A stretch of 64,000 bases of DNA from Nematostella vectensis (Eukaryota > Cnidaria > Anthozoa > Actiniaria > Edwardsiidae). Below, piece by piece: positions 43,196 to 55,300 of the stretch. The translations under genes were made by a program, and so were the position numbers. Position 1 is the stretch's first letter. Every line of letters starts with the position of its first letter. Below the pieces are notes generated by a model. That model was not told the origin of the DNA, did no database searches, and was given only the letters and a program-made list of their open reading frames with translations. Where the stretch lies: contig NC_064046.1 of assembly GCF_932526225.1 (NCBI RefSeq), forward strand, positions 14,021,408 through 14,085,407, given 5' to 3'.

Positions 43196-46100
43196 TCATC
43201 TGAGGGGCTTGAACATCCACAGCAGATGGTCCTGGCTTGGATTGTCGTCATGAAGTTCAGTAATCATTTCTACTCTTGCGTCTTGGGTGTAAAGTTCAAA
43301 GCTGCTCGACTTCCTAAAAGAAAAGATGAAAATTTACATGTTATGTATGACGACTTAGAATTCGTCAGGAAATCATGATAAGCAAAACATTCTGGGGTGT
43401 GCAAAAGTCCTGAGACTAGCAATTAAGAACACATCACTCACTCACTAACTAATAATATGATAATATGGCAATGACAGCTTGCATGCTTGCATTTTTTTAC
43501 CAGGGCAAGCATAACCCAAAAAAACTGAAGACAAAAGCTTTTTGATTTTTGGTAAAGAAGCGATGAATACCAACAAAGAAAGTGAAAGTGAATTCTACTA
43601 CCCCAGAGGCAAAATTTGCAAGCAAAAGTCAAAACAACAAGAACAACAACAAAAGTGACCTTTCATGACTATAAAGAGAAGATGCCTAACAACCAGTAGG
43701 AACTGAAAATATCAATACAAGGGCAGAAGAGCAGGAAGGACAATTGGAAAGACATCAAGTGATTTTAATGTTTTTTGTTACTGCTGTAAGGTATATTTCA
43801 ATGAACCAACACCAGTAAAAACATTCTTTGATTATTATATTCATACAAAAGTTCATATCACATCACAAAATTAATGTCATTCTGCTTTTGGCAAGTGTTC
43901 TTACCAGCGACCAGCCCTTTTGATTGTGCTATCATCAGCACCACATCTGGCTGCCCAGCGTGCTGCTGACCTTCTAATGCTATGTGTGGTGTATGGCTTC
44001 TCAAATAGGGCCTTGGTCATCTACAAGCAAGAGGGAAATAATTAATAAATGCATGTATAAAATATTAGAGAGGGAGCACAGTTTTGTCTGCATATATACC
44101 TGTAACAAGCATGCAGTGCGACATGCTTGAGAATCCAGCATACTTTGCAGGCACTGCCAAAGGCCACTACGGGCAGTGCGAGTGTGATACAAAATTAAGA
44201 AAAGTGCATGGCATGGTCATATTATTATAACATTTGTAAGAATCTCTAAATTAGTTTTAAAATTCCTGCAACTTTTCTCCTCATTTTGTATTTGCTTTGT
44301 ATTTGTTTTTGAAAGGAAACCACAAGAATGAGAGAAAAACAGTATTTTATAATTGTAAGCCAGGCGGAAAAACAAGTGATATTATATAATTGACTGTTCC
44401 TTATGACAAGAAATTAGAGATTTCATTAAGATATTGGTGTACTGATGTATTTACCTTGGAAAAAATAGTACGATATGAGGCCACACTTCGCTTTGATGGA
44501 AGTGCATGTCGGTTGTCTTTGGCAATGCGAGGGAAGATGTAACCCTTCGTGATTCCTAATAATATATCACTAGATTAGATTGCTAGGTTTCTATTGTTAG
44601 TAATGGTGGAGGTAAATTAAAGGTAAGGTTTTCCTAAAAATGAAAAAAAAAGGAAAAGAAATAAAGAAATAGGATGTGTAGGGGCAACCCAGAAATGTGA
44701 CATTGTGCCTCCAATAACTTACCAGAAAACAGCAGCCACGAAATGAGTGCCATAACAGGGCACAACTTAGGGTTTAGGGGATTGGCCCATAGCGACAGAT
44801 TAACCCCTGCAATATGTAAATTATAACAATATTATATACCTCAAAAGAAAAATAACTATTCACAAGAAAAGGTTAAGTACGCACCTTTGGCATGCTTGTC
44901 AGCCTTTGACCATGGCAGCTTTATCTGAATGCGGGAGGGAATTTGGCCAGAGTTGACTAAAACAAAAAGAGGAAGCTGATTAAAAAAATTATAGATGGAA
45001 TAAGGTAAATCTAAGGATTGAAAATAATGTGACATTTGATAATTTACCATGACTTTAGATTTTATTGCTGATTTACAGTGATAGTAATAGTAGTAAGACC
45101 TGTGTTCAGTCAACTCTACACCTCACTCAATTTTCAAAAGGATATAGGGATCCTTTTGAATGAACAGACATATAGGTAGTGCCAGGCTATGAATAGGAGC
45201 TTTCAAATTCTAATGAAGTTGTTCCAAGTAGGCAGTGTAATTTTTGACTACTTTTAGATTAAATTTGCCATGAATTGCCATAATGGCATTACAATGGCAT
45301 TATTATGATATAATGAATAAGTTTCAAATCATAGATTCTGCATTTAAGCTCCCGTAAGAGACCAACACCTATTGTTCAAGTTTTTGGCGCCCAGTGGTTG
45401 CTTATGAGAGCAATCTCTTGTAAGGGACCAGCTCTGTTAACAACTACAATTATCAGTTCCCAAGGTGGTCGCTTACGAGAGCTTCAACTGTTTATTGAGA
45501 TTAGGATATTATCATTGTTTTCCTCTAATATGCTATTAGACAGATGTCTATTTAGTTCCTGCTTCTTCCATCTGCTGGACCCTTGATTTTGTGATAGTAT
45601 CGGAGATTATCCTAGAATCTACTAGATGCCGTCGTCCTCTCTGATGGACCCCTGGAATATTATGGAATATTCGACTACAGAATCTATTGTGTCTGTCATG
45701 TTTGTAGAATGGACCTATATGTGATATTACCTGTTTATTTCTAATGCACTTTTTTGTGATGGTAATTAAATTGTTTACCTCAACTGTCTTCAAACAGTAT
45801 TCTCTCATCTTGAGCATATCCTCAAGAGAGAATGGTGGCGCCTTCTTTGCCTCATAGGGCTTCATGCCGGCCCTCATGTCTTTTCTAGAAGTTCGGCGCT
45901 TCCTTTTATTTAGCGAACGTATCAATGTCTTGACACCTTTAAAGAAAATGATAGAAATAAAACCTTGAGACTGGAAAGATATTCTTTATTCCCAAGGTCA
46001 CATAATTGTTTAGTAATAAACGAGAATCTAAGTATTCAATATTTTAACGCGTCACGTGAGCTGTAGTTTGTATGAAATAGTTAAAGCAAAAAAAAAAAAA

Positions 46101-48836
46101 AAACTGTAATCACCCGACCTGCATTTTGTACTCAACCTGCAGCCGACCTGCAACCTGCATCTTGTACCCTCCGTAATAGAAATAAATCTTGAGACTCCCG
46201 CCTAATGCGGGAGAGTTGACAGCTATGCTACAAGTACAAGACAGTCCAAAAATCTGTTTCTTGTACTGGTATAATGATAAGGCTGACAGGAATACTGTCA
46301 TAATCATCATAACAGACACTTACCAGCATCCTCCATAGGGTTCCCTTTTGGGATGATGTCTATAATTTTCCCATCATGATCCCTTTTAACTTGCTCACTG
46401 TATGGGCCAACATGCCCAAACTTCGGCATCCAGAATCTGTATGACAGAGTCATTAACCAATTATATTATTGCAAAGTGTCTTAATCAAAATACCAAATCA
46501 AGTGTAGTTAATCAATATGGATGTCACTAAACCATCAAACTAGAGTAAAATATCTCACATTAAAAATCACTGTACCATCAAACTAGACTAAAATATGTCA
46601 TTAAGATATATCATAATTAATATCAAAATTATTAGCTACTAGATATGATACTATATGCAATATTATGTTTAGAGAAAAAGTGAAGACATCTATAATTTAT
46701 CTAATATGTGATAATTCAATTAAGCAAGTAAATAGGAAAAATATAGTCTATTTTGTTTTCGAATAAGCATTGGATATAAACAAGAATCACAGTATCAGAA
46801 AATATCACAATATCGAGAGGTACAGCAAGGGAGAGTTAGATATCTACTTTATGCACACAAAATAGAAAAGAGTAGTGAGTGTTTTGCAATCTTTGAATTG
46901 TGTAAAGCATTATAAACATGTTGTACGAGTTTATATGAAATATAATCAGGGCTTAAAATTTAAAAATGACAAAAAAAAATTGCCCGTCCATCTCTGTTGG
47001 AAGAGCCAACTATGAAAATATATAGTAAATAAATAAAATAAAAACCTGGAAAAACATTAACATTTCAATATTAAAAATATTAATATTAATACCTTAATGC
47101 TTTTATTGAAGGTGGCGCCAGACCCTTGCAGGCGAGACTGCCAATTTTGGTGCCCTTCGGTTCGCCTAAGTATTCTAAAATATAAAAACAAATGAGTAAA
47201 TTTTTGCAATTACAATATTTAAAATTATTAAGGTTCAAATTATATAAAATCAACACAAACACAAAAGATGTGTGAATAGATCCATTTGGGGAACTGGATA
47301 TTTCAAAAAGCCTTAATAATTTGAAAAGTAATATGTTCCTTGAACAAGGACCACCACTATATAAAAAGGCTTAGCCACACCCCTTTCGGAAGAATAAAAT
47401 TCAAATTCAACATTGCATTAATAAATTGAAGTAATTTTTATTGCACATAGGCGGGCTATCCATTGTTAGAAGCTTGGGAAAATAAACCAAGGAAATGAAA
47501 AGAAAAGCACTTTAAAATTTGAATTTGGGTTTTACAGTACTTCTTGTTTGTAAACAAAACAAACTTAATGATGTGATATTCGGCTATTTGCAATTTTTCG
47601 ACAAAGCATCGAGGCAACCTAGGTTCTTTTAAGTTTCTTCCTCTCGTGCCCGTTTGTTTTTCAACTCTCACTTACCTTGGGCATGCTTACCATCGATAAT
47701 ACAGTGAATACAGACATTTAAAAAAATGTAACCTCCTTTTTATAACACCTCTTTCCTCAGTGCATGTGTAAGAATAATGAGTGACAGTCTTGAGCATTTC
47801 CATTATCCTAACCTAATATTTCTATACCAGGACACAGTTTAATAGAGGTTGTTAAACTTTACTAATAATAGCCCTAACTCATTTCAAACTTGTATAATTC
47901 TTCCTTCTAACACCAGCCCTCCCTCCCCCTTATCAGCCAGTTTTGAGCTGGCTTGAATCAGTTAGTATCGGAAGCAAATGATAAACGACCTAAATGGCCT
48001 AGGGTCTGTAGGGTTAGTGTAGAATCTGTAAGAAATTGGAAGGAACTTCTTATTACCGCATTATTTTACAACAAAGCCGCCTATAAAATCCGGCGCTCCT
48101 GGTATTAGCCTAGATAAACAGGGATGGTCTAGCAGGGCAGTACGTTTATCTAGGATATAGATTGAATCTATAGTTATTTCATCTAAATAAGGTAAACTTA
48201 AAATCATGAAAGAGCGGCTTTAGGGCAAGTAAAACTTTAAACTTTGCCCGGCGAACGCGGTGAGGAAAATGTCACGCGTGCAGACGCCGATCGAAGTTAC
48301 GTGTCACGAACAACTGAGACAAAATCATCTCCTGCTTGAAGCAACTGTGTCAAAATTATGTCCTGCTTGAAGCAACTGTGACATAATTATCTCCTGCTTA
48401 AAATGTGCGTTTTTGGCCTTGCGAGGCAGTAAGCAGAGTGAATACGTGAAATTTTCCTCAACATGTGCGCCGGTCTTGAGACTTTACGTACGTAAGTTAT
48501 TAGATCGTTCTTTTTTAGTCTCATTTACAGTATTTAGATAGAGCATCATACTTTACACTTACCGAGAAAGGTCTTGATAGTAGCCGCCCTAAATGGACGG
48601 CTATTTTCACCAAAAAGAATAGCCGTGTCCTTCTCCCGTATGGCGAATTTCTCCATCTGAATGAGACGGAGTTCATATAGACGAGCTGTGCTCTCTACAT
48701 GAACTGCCGTCTCATTCTTGGTGGCCAAGCGAGACCCTGCCGATACGTTCTCACTCTCAAACTCGCTGAGATCCTCAGAGAGTCCCGCACTCTCAATATA
48801 ACGCAGAACATTACTGCTTCTCATTTTGGGAGCCAT
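43196..48836 (-). CDS. Tyrosine-recombinase-like gene (domesticated or Crypton/DIRS-type integrase)
   Basis: Nine exons traced on the minus strand: 48563-48836 (ATG), 47093-47174, 46324-46436, 45779-45936, 44885-44956, 44723-44806, 44455-44555, 43905-44020, 43196-43313 (stop TGA). All junctions have AG/GT, and phases agree except between 45779 and 44956. The C-terminal core has NPKLCPVMALISWLLFSG, then HSIRRSAARWAARCG, IKRAGRW and KSSSFELYTQDA. These match the H-x-x-R, H/W and catalytic Tyr boxes of tyrosine recombinases, which cut and rejoin DNA through a 3'-phosphotyrosine. No exon with the first catalytic Arg was recognised. Intron-rich structure suggests a host gene or long-resident transposon. 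The segment is absent from copy A. Confidence 0.8.
43905..44806 (-). CDS. Recombinase catalytic-core exons with H-x-x-R box
   Basis: Exons 44723-44806, 44455-44555 and 43905-44020 join in frame and give VNLSLWANPLNPKLCPVMAL, GYIFPRIAKDN and TTHSIRRSAARWAARCG. The HSIRR box is the usual H-x-x-R of tyrosine recombinases, preceding a hydrophobic helix and the GRW box at the exon end. Confidence 0.82.
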
Positions 48837-49118
48837 GTTAAAGCTTAGATAAGAGCAGGGAAGTGGTGTTAGAGAATGAATGAGGAATTATCAACGGCGT
48901 GATGTAATGACGTAATGCGAGCTGGCTCTCCTATTGGCTGAAAATGGTATGAATTCCGTATGAATCGTACGAACCAGAAACCTTCAAATAATCGTTCAAT
49001 TGCTTTGTGATGTGTATTTATTCAGAATACGCGGCATTTCTAATGATTTGGCCAGTTGAGGGGTTCGCGTATTTAATAGAGAATCCTCCAAACACTTTCC
49101 AAATATGCCTGATAGTTA

Positions 49119-49339
49119 ATCCGTAACCAGTTTCGGCAATTATAATTTTCACTTTTCTTGCGAATAAGGAACCTAAAAAATTGGAAATCCTTGAGAAATT
49201 TCTTATTTCTTTGTTTCCTGTCGATTTTGAAAATACATTGAATGTAGTTTTTTGTTAATCAAACCTTGTCTAATGTCTAGCTTTATCATTCTTATTCGCA
49301 AGAAGAGTGAAATTTGAATTTCCGAAACTGGTCACGGAT
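49119..49339. mobile_element. MITE, copy B of 2216-2436
   Basis: Same TA-flanked element with ATCCGTAACCAGTTTCGG ends, carried along in the duplication. Confidence 0.75.
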
Positions 49340-49656
49340 TATAGTTCTTTAACATTCTCTTGTACTTTAAACTTTTCTTGCCTCTACAGGCATCGCTTTG
49401 CCCAGAAAGCAGGAGAAAAGAAATACAGGCGCTCGGGATTCCTGTGGTAATGCGTCTCGTACTATTTTTTTCCGCTTTTGGCATTGTTCCATACCCCCTT
49501 AACAAAGGATTTTGTCGACCACAGGAATCCCGCGAGGTTCTTAGAGATTCAGTCTCAGTTGTTAACTAACAGAGACGCCTGCGGAGGCTTAAAGTTCTCG
49601 AAGTTTCGTTGCTTCGGTTACCTTGAAATAAACATGCGTCAATTTCTGCGCAGTTA

Positions 49657-50036
49657 CAGTCAAACCAAAACCAGATCAAGCGTGCCCCAAAAAGATGATT
49701 ATTGATTTCATTATTTAAATTTCCATTATGTTTTTTCGAATGGGCTTACCCGGTAATGCCTGGTGCACACTAGCGACATAACGACATGGGCGAGCGCACT
49801 CTTATGTTTATATGTTCAGAAGTGTGAATAATTCGACATGAAAGACATAAGTCCGACATACAGACATGGGCATAACGACATAAGAGAAAAAAACATGTTT
49901 TTTTATGTCTAAATGTCCATGTCGTTATGTCGGGCTAAACATATGAACATAAAAATGCGCGCGCCTTATGTTGATTTGTCCACAAAATCAATTAACAGTC
50001 CTAGGCGGAGTGGGCACGCTCGACCTGGTTTGACTG
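49657..50036. mobile_element. MITE with CAGTCAAACC ends, copy B
   Basis: Partner of 2750-3128, with the same TA flanks and inverted CAGTCAAACC ends. Confidence 0.75.
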
Positions 50037-52151
50037 TAAGAGATTTCAAATCAAAACTTGGTGAACAATGACTGCTCTTACTATCCCACTATCCCATAGC
50101 CCGTCTGTTTGGTTTCTTCCCGCTTTTTAGCTGAACACCTAAAGTGGATTCAACCTTTGACGAAGTACTTTTGTAAACAACAACAAAGGCTCTTGTGTCA
50201 AAATTGTGGAGAATAGAGATCGCAGTTGGAATCGCAGTGCACTCGATAACTAGCTCGAAAGGGAAGGAAAAGGAGATTAAAAATGCAAACAAAGTAAGTC
50301 ATTAACAAGCACGGGAACAATGCGACAAGAAATGAAACGAAAATGAAACGAACATAGCCAAGGCGAAGCAGCAACACAATCGCAAAGATTGAAACGACAT
50401 TCAAAAAATCTAATCGCTTACTCACAACCCTTCAATGGAGAGCAAAGTTAACCCGAACGTTAAAACAACGAAAACATTAATGTAAGCAAAAGTTGCATTT
50501 TTATAGAGTTCATCTGCATGACACGGCCAAATAGTTTGACGTACCGATCCATGTAGCTGGGGCCGTAAGGGTTATGTTCGTGATCCGTAAACGACCTTTT
50601 TGTTTTTCGTGAATCTTGAAAAGGTCAAACTGAAAACCTTTATTCGTGATTGCTACCTTCGCCGTGATTCGTGAATGGCAAAATTTGATCAGCTTAATCG
50701 TGATATCTATCTTTAAAAATCGTTTATCGTGATTTCAAAGTAAAGATTTTTTTCAGTACACTCTTTTTTTCTATCTTTTTTCATAAAGAACGTTCAGATT
50801 GAGATTTTACCAAATTTTAAGAACATGCTAAGAACATGCCGAGGATGAGATAGCAGAAAAATATTGTTTTGTTAGTCAGATCTTTCAAAAAATGCAGAAT
50901 CAAATTGTGTTCACAATAACCATAAATATCATTGTTATTTTATCACCATGTGTGTAATTTTCTTTCTAACACTTCATGAGTATCATTTTTTATACACTGG
51001 GTGTACGCAAAGCAAAGAAAACGGGCTCGAGGAGAGGACAGCAAAAGCAAATTTCTAATAAAAAGCTGATAACGGACTTTAGCACCTACAGATTACATTC
51101 TTCTATTATCGGACAAAAAAAAAGATCGAAAAAAGATCAGAAAATTCATCGGGATGGCTCGAGCTAAAACATAAAATAAAAGTTATAGTCTTGCTTGGAT
51201 ACGTATACTGTATCTCTTAGACAAACAGGTCTGGATACAAAACGACATTTACTGTTGCATGTGCTCGCCCACCTACAAGATTTGCACCTTCCGTTGTTTA
51301 TCGAAAAATGTCGAACTAAACCACAAAAAATTACAAGCTTATTGAAGCATTTTAAATATAGCAATTCCAGGCGCGTACCCAGGATTGGCTGAGAGGGGGT
51401 ACGAAGTCATAGAGATCTTTTGGAAAAAGCATAGTATTTGAAGAATCCTTAATAAGAAATTTGGCCGCCAAGGGGGGGGGGGAGGATGCGCGCGCACGCT
51501 GCACATCCCCCTGTGTACGAGCCTGAATAATTCAGCACTTGTTCGAGATTTTAATTTTTTTTTCTATCGGGATAAGTGAATAAAAAAAACACGGAATCCG
51601 TGATTAAAATACCGCACGGGTTCGTGAAAATATAAAATGATTTGAATTAACGGGATTTCGGCGCTGTATAGTATCTCGGCAATTAGGAAATTCAGAAAAA
51701 AAGTGCTTGAGAAATCTAAAAATGAAAAAATCTATGTAGCTAGAATCGTTTATTTATGATTTGCGAATACATTTTCTAGGGCACTTATATGCTTACTGTT
51801 TTATTTAGATATACAAGCAGACGGGCCTGAACTGTTGATGCGCCGCCCAGAAATTTGTCGCTAAGCAACCAGTACACTTAATGATCCATTAACGTCATAA
51901 CATTATCAGCCAATCCGAAGCCTTCCTGGCCATTGTTTCCGCGTTGGGACTATTCCCAGATGACCGAGTGTAATTAGAATGGTACAACAACCATCCCTTA
52001 GCCCAACCTGATTTCGTTAATTGAGAAGCCCCCGCAACAACGGACGGGTCCGACATATTTCGCTCCAGAATATTAAAGCTGTGTTTCGGGCATAATCAGA
52101 CTACAAACTCCATTGTAGCTCCTTTGCTTGGCCTGTGAAAGAGTTGGGACT

Positions 52152-52330
52152 ATGGGACGACGCAGAAGGCTAGAAATAGGTTCGCTGCGTCAAGTTTGCT
52201 TGTGATGCCATATATTTCAAAGTGGATTTTTAATGGTTTCTAATGGTTTTTCCCGTCGTTTATTTTCTGAACAGCTCTGGGTCTGCTGATAGTAGTCTTT
52301 TCCAGTACATGTAATGCTTCAAACACAACG
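52152..52330 (+). CDS. Cys-rich gene exons 1-2: signal peptide
   Basis: ATG at 52152-52154. Exon 1 has 28 bases ending in phase 1 at a weak GTTCGC donor. Exon 2 (56 bases) gives LGLLIVVFSSTCNASNTT. The basic N-terminus, hydrophobic core and small residues before Cys-Asn-Ala fit a cleavable secretion signal. The start was chosen because it gives a phase-correct join. RNA evidence would be needed for exon 1. Confidence 0.7.
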
Positions 52331-55300
52331 GTGAGTGCAACTATGAGTATTACCCCTAAACCGAGCGCAGTTTTCGTCCGAGCAACAGTTTTTGATCTTA
52401 AATGTGTTTTTTTCCTCAAGTTTAAAAACGCAGGGTGCAAGAAAGCAAAATTCTTGAATTGTTATTATTTTATCTTTTTTCCTTGTTCTCATAAGCTGTA
52501 CTTTTTTGTCTGTGGTTCACATTTAGTCATACAAAAATGTTTATTGCCTGGTCGCTTTCTGTCTCTAAACTCTACAATCATTTGTAGGCATTTATTTACC
52601 TAATTTTATCTAAACCAGGAAATTCTCATGTAACCAACGCAGACCAAACACCCTAAGTAAACCCAATCTTAATCTCTTCTCGAAACTTTTTATTTACACA
52701 ACTGTTAAAGTTCAAAATTCCATATTTACTTTGATGTCATTGCTTGATCAACAAATTTGAAACGCTTTTGCCAATGTATTGATTATCACAAAAAGATTCC
52801 CATTCGAGAAAACGTTGGCAGCAATTTTCCTGGTGGTGTCGCTTTCACATTGACAAGATTTCGAACCTATTTACCTTTATCTGTCATGTTTACATTCAAC
52901 TTAATCGATAAAGTAGACCCACGCAGTCGATGGTGAATGTTTTTTAGATTACCTGAGAAGTTCATAAACGTTGCTCAATTAGAATTCAACTGATAAGCGG
53001 CATCGCTTGCTATGTTGTTGGCAGCGTTCAAATCTTACGCGATAATTGCTTCCGCTACTTAGCATATGTTGTAGCCGCTTTATCAAAAAAAAGAAAGCTC
53101 CCTGCCAAAAATAAAAACAAGAATGTAAAAGAAGATTATGACTCTGAACTATCTACATATTGTTTAATTAAACCTAGATAAGAATAAGTATTTCTTCAAC
53201 AAAGGAGACCCACGAGAGTAAGGTTGTTAAAAACAAAGAGATTTCAATAAATTTGTTTGGTCGGCGACCAAGTCCAGGTTTCGATTCAGTGAGTAAGATT
53301 TTGGCAGAAATTACTTCCACTAATCCGTGAACAGTACAAATGTTTATTTTACGCCCTGGAAACGATAACAGAAACCACAAGTTACAAGGAAAGTAGAAAA
53401 CAAGAAATTGACGTTACTCTTGACAACAGGTCAATATTTACAAGTCCTTTCAAATTTGGGATCTCAATTATTCCTGGTCTATTGTTGCGGGGCTCGAAAA
53501 ATACATTATAAAAATGCCTGGCCTTTGTCTGTTTGTGGCAAAAGTTCCACAATTCCAAATTTGTTGGTGATTCATATTCTTGTCAGCAACTCCAAGATCA
53601 AGTACATTTAAGTTTCCATTTTTTTACCACAACGTTAAAACCGCTTAGACACTTCAGCAAATACCTTTTTATTTGTCTTGAATAAAAGTGTTTGTAGCCA
53701 AGACAAACAAAAGCGTTAATATCCAGTTTTTTTTCACTGTACTGAATAACTAATCCATATATGGTATAACACCATAGGCTATCGGGTTTCCTGGTTTCTG
53801 GCAAACGGGCTCGTATATAGCGAGAAAAGGACGGTTTTTTGTTAGAAATAGGTCAAGATATCGCTAAAAATCGTCTCATTTTGCGCGTTCATATCGTCCA
53901 TAGCGTAGCACATGTAAAACGTTCATGAGAATAAAACCACTCAGGCTTAAAGGCTTGTTCTTTGAACACGTGAATTTGCCAGCTCGTGGCCTCGCGGCAT
54001 GTGCGAATGGAGATGCAGTATGTGTGGTAGGGACGCACTCTTTTTCATCTGCTGATATTCCTGGTCTAAAAAACGTTTGGCAATGTTACCTAACCTATAG
54101 CAATAAGAGATAATGTCTCAAAAATACGTATTAAAAATCCGATAAAAGTGCATCGTTAAAACTTGTCGGGTGAATATGTTGTACCGAAAGGTTGGAATAA
54201 ATCAAATGTAAAATCTGTGCTATGTATGATTTATGCTTTTTTTATTTCAACTAGAGTCCTTTGCTGCTTGTCTAAGCTACTTCAAAAGATATATTAACGC
54301 TGTACTTATTTGAGTCCCTAGATCAAAGGGAGCTCCAGATATTACTATTGCATGACTAATAATAAACCATTTTCCTTTTTTAAAAAATAAATAGGAGACG
54401 GTATGAAGCGTTAGGCCCGATTCATACGTCACGCCTCTGCCGTACCAATGACATGAATGGTTCGACATCTGAAGTTCGGCACGGCACTAAGCGCGTCTGC
54501 ATCTGTCTTGCTTCACGGCAAAAGCACGACACCGATTCAAACGTCGAGCTTCTGATGTGACGGACCAAATGCCATATTTTTATTTTATTTTGTGCAACAG
54601 AAACTCCGCATCGAGTCAAGTTTTACTACTCGCAACCTATTTAGTGCGACGTCTGAATTAACGTTGAACCCAATGTATTTGTGTAGATGGATCAGTACGC
54701 AGCTCTTAGAAGCTGCAATTTGATTGAGCAAATGAACAATATCCGCACCTCGACACAAAGAACGAGAAGAATCGAGACAAAAGAACTCCTTTGTAGAACA
54801 AAGATAATAGGTGGCAGCTGAGTACTTACTAATGTAGATACAAATAGACAATCAGATTTAGCACTACAGGAGCGCGACGTATGAATCTGGCCTTAGACAT
54901 ATCTCCTAAATATTTCCTAGCTAAGCCACTATCAAAAACATGTAACGCGCGACCAGGGAGCAACCGAAAATATTTCTAGAAACATTTCTTTGTCGCTGCT
55001 ACAAAGATTTGGCGCGTAACAATTTCCAAGTTAGCTTAACTAGGCGACATGTCGCACGCTACATGTCTTATAGTTTAGCCAGAACAACATAAGTGTATTT
55101 CGTCGTAATTGGGACGAAGAGCCAAAAGAATCTCGGCTCCACACATATTCAACTAGTAATAGCTTTTTTTCTTTATCCAGGGATGTCCTGCCGAACTGAA
55201 AGACTGTGAACACATTGTCCAACAACACAAAACGTGTCAAATGCTCGACAATGTCTGCTCTAAGATACACAGCGAGCCGGCAAATGCCACGCGCCTGATC

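Larger units (their letters stand above)
48837..52151. other. Intergenic stretch between recombinase gene and Cys-rich gene
   Basis: From 49001 this is duplication copy B of 2098-5256, with no gene seen. It contains the two MITEs at 49119-49339 and 49657-50036. The recombinase ATG (48836) and the Cys-rich ATG (52152) are about 3.3 kb apart and diverge. Confidence 0.6.
49001..53226. repeat. Segmental duplication, copy B blocks 2 and 3
   Basis: Matches 2098-5448 and 8304-9135 of copy A, skipping 5449-8303. It holds exons 1 and 2 of the Cys-rich gene. The right end is at 53226, after GAGAGTAAGGTTG. Confidence 0.95.

Noticed and set aside
42843-43378. Several overlapping ORFs with FLPWFE/HGPIDH repeats
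   Set aside because: They arise from the GGTTTTCCTTCCATGG minisatellite and the duplicated exon fragment, not from a gene.
45548-45778. Continuation of the recombinase exon past VE
   Set aside because: A GTAAAC donor follows GTTGAG, and the residues beyond have no recombinase character.
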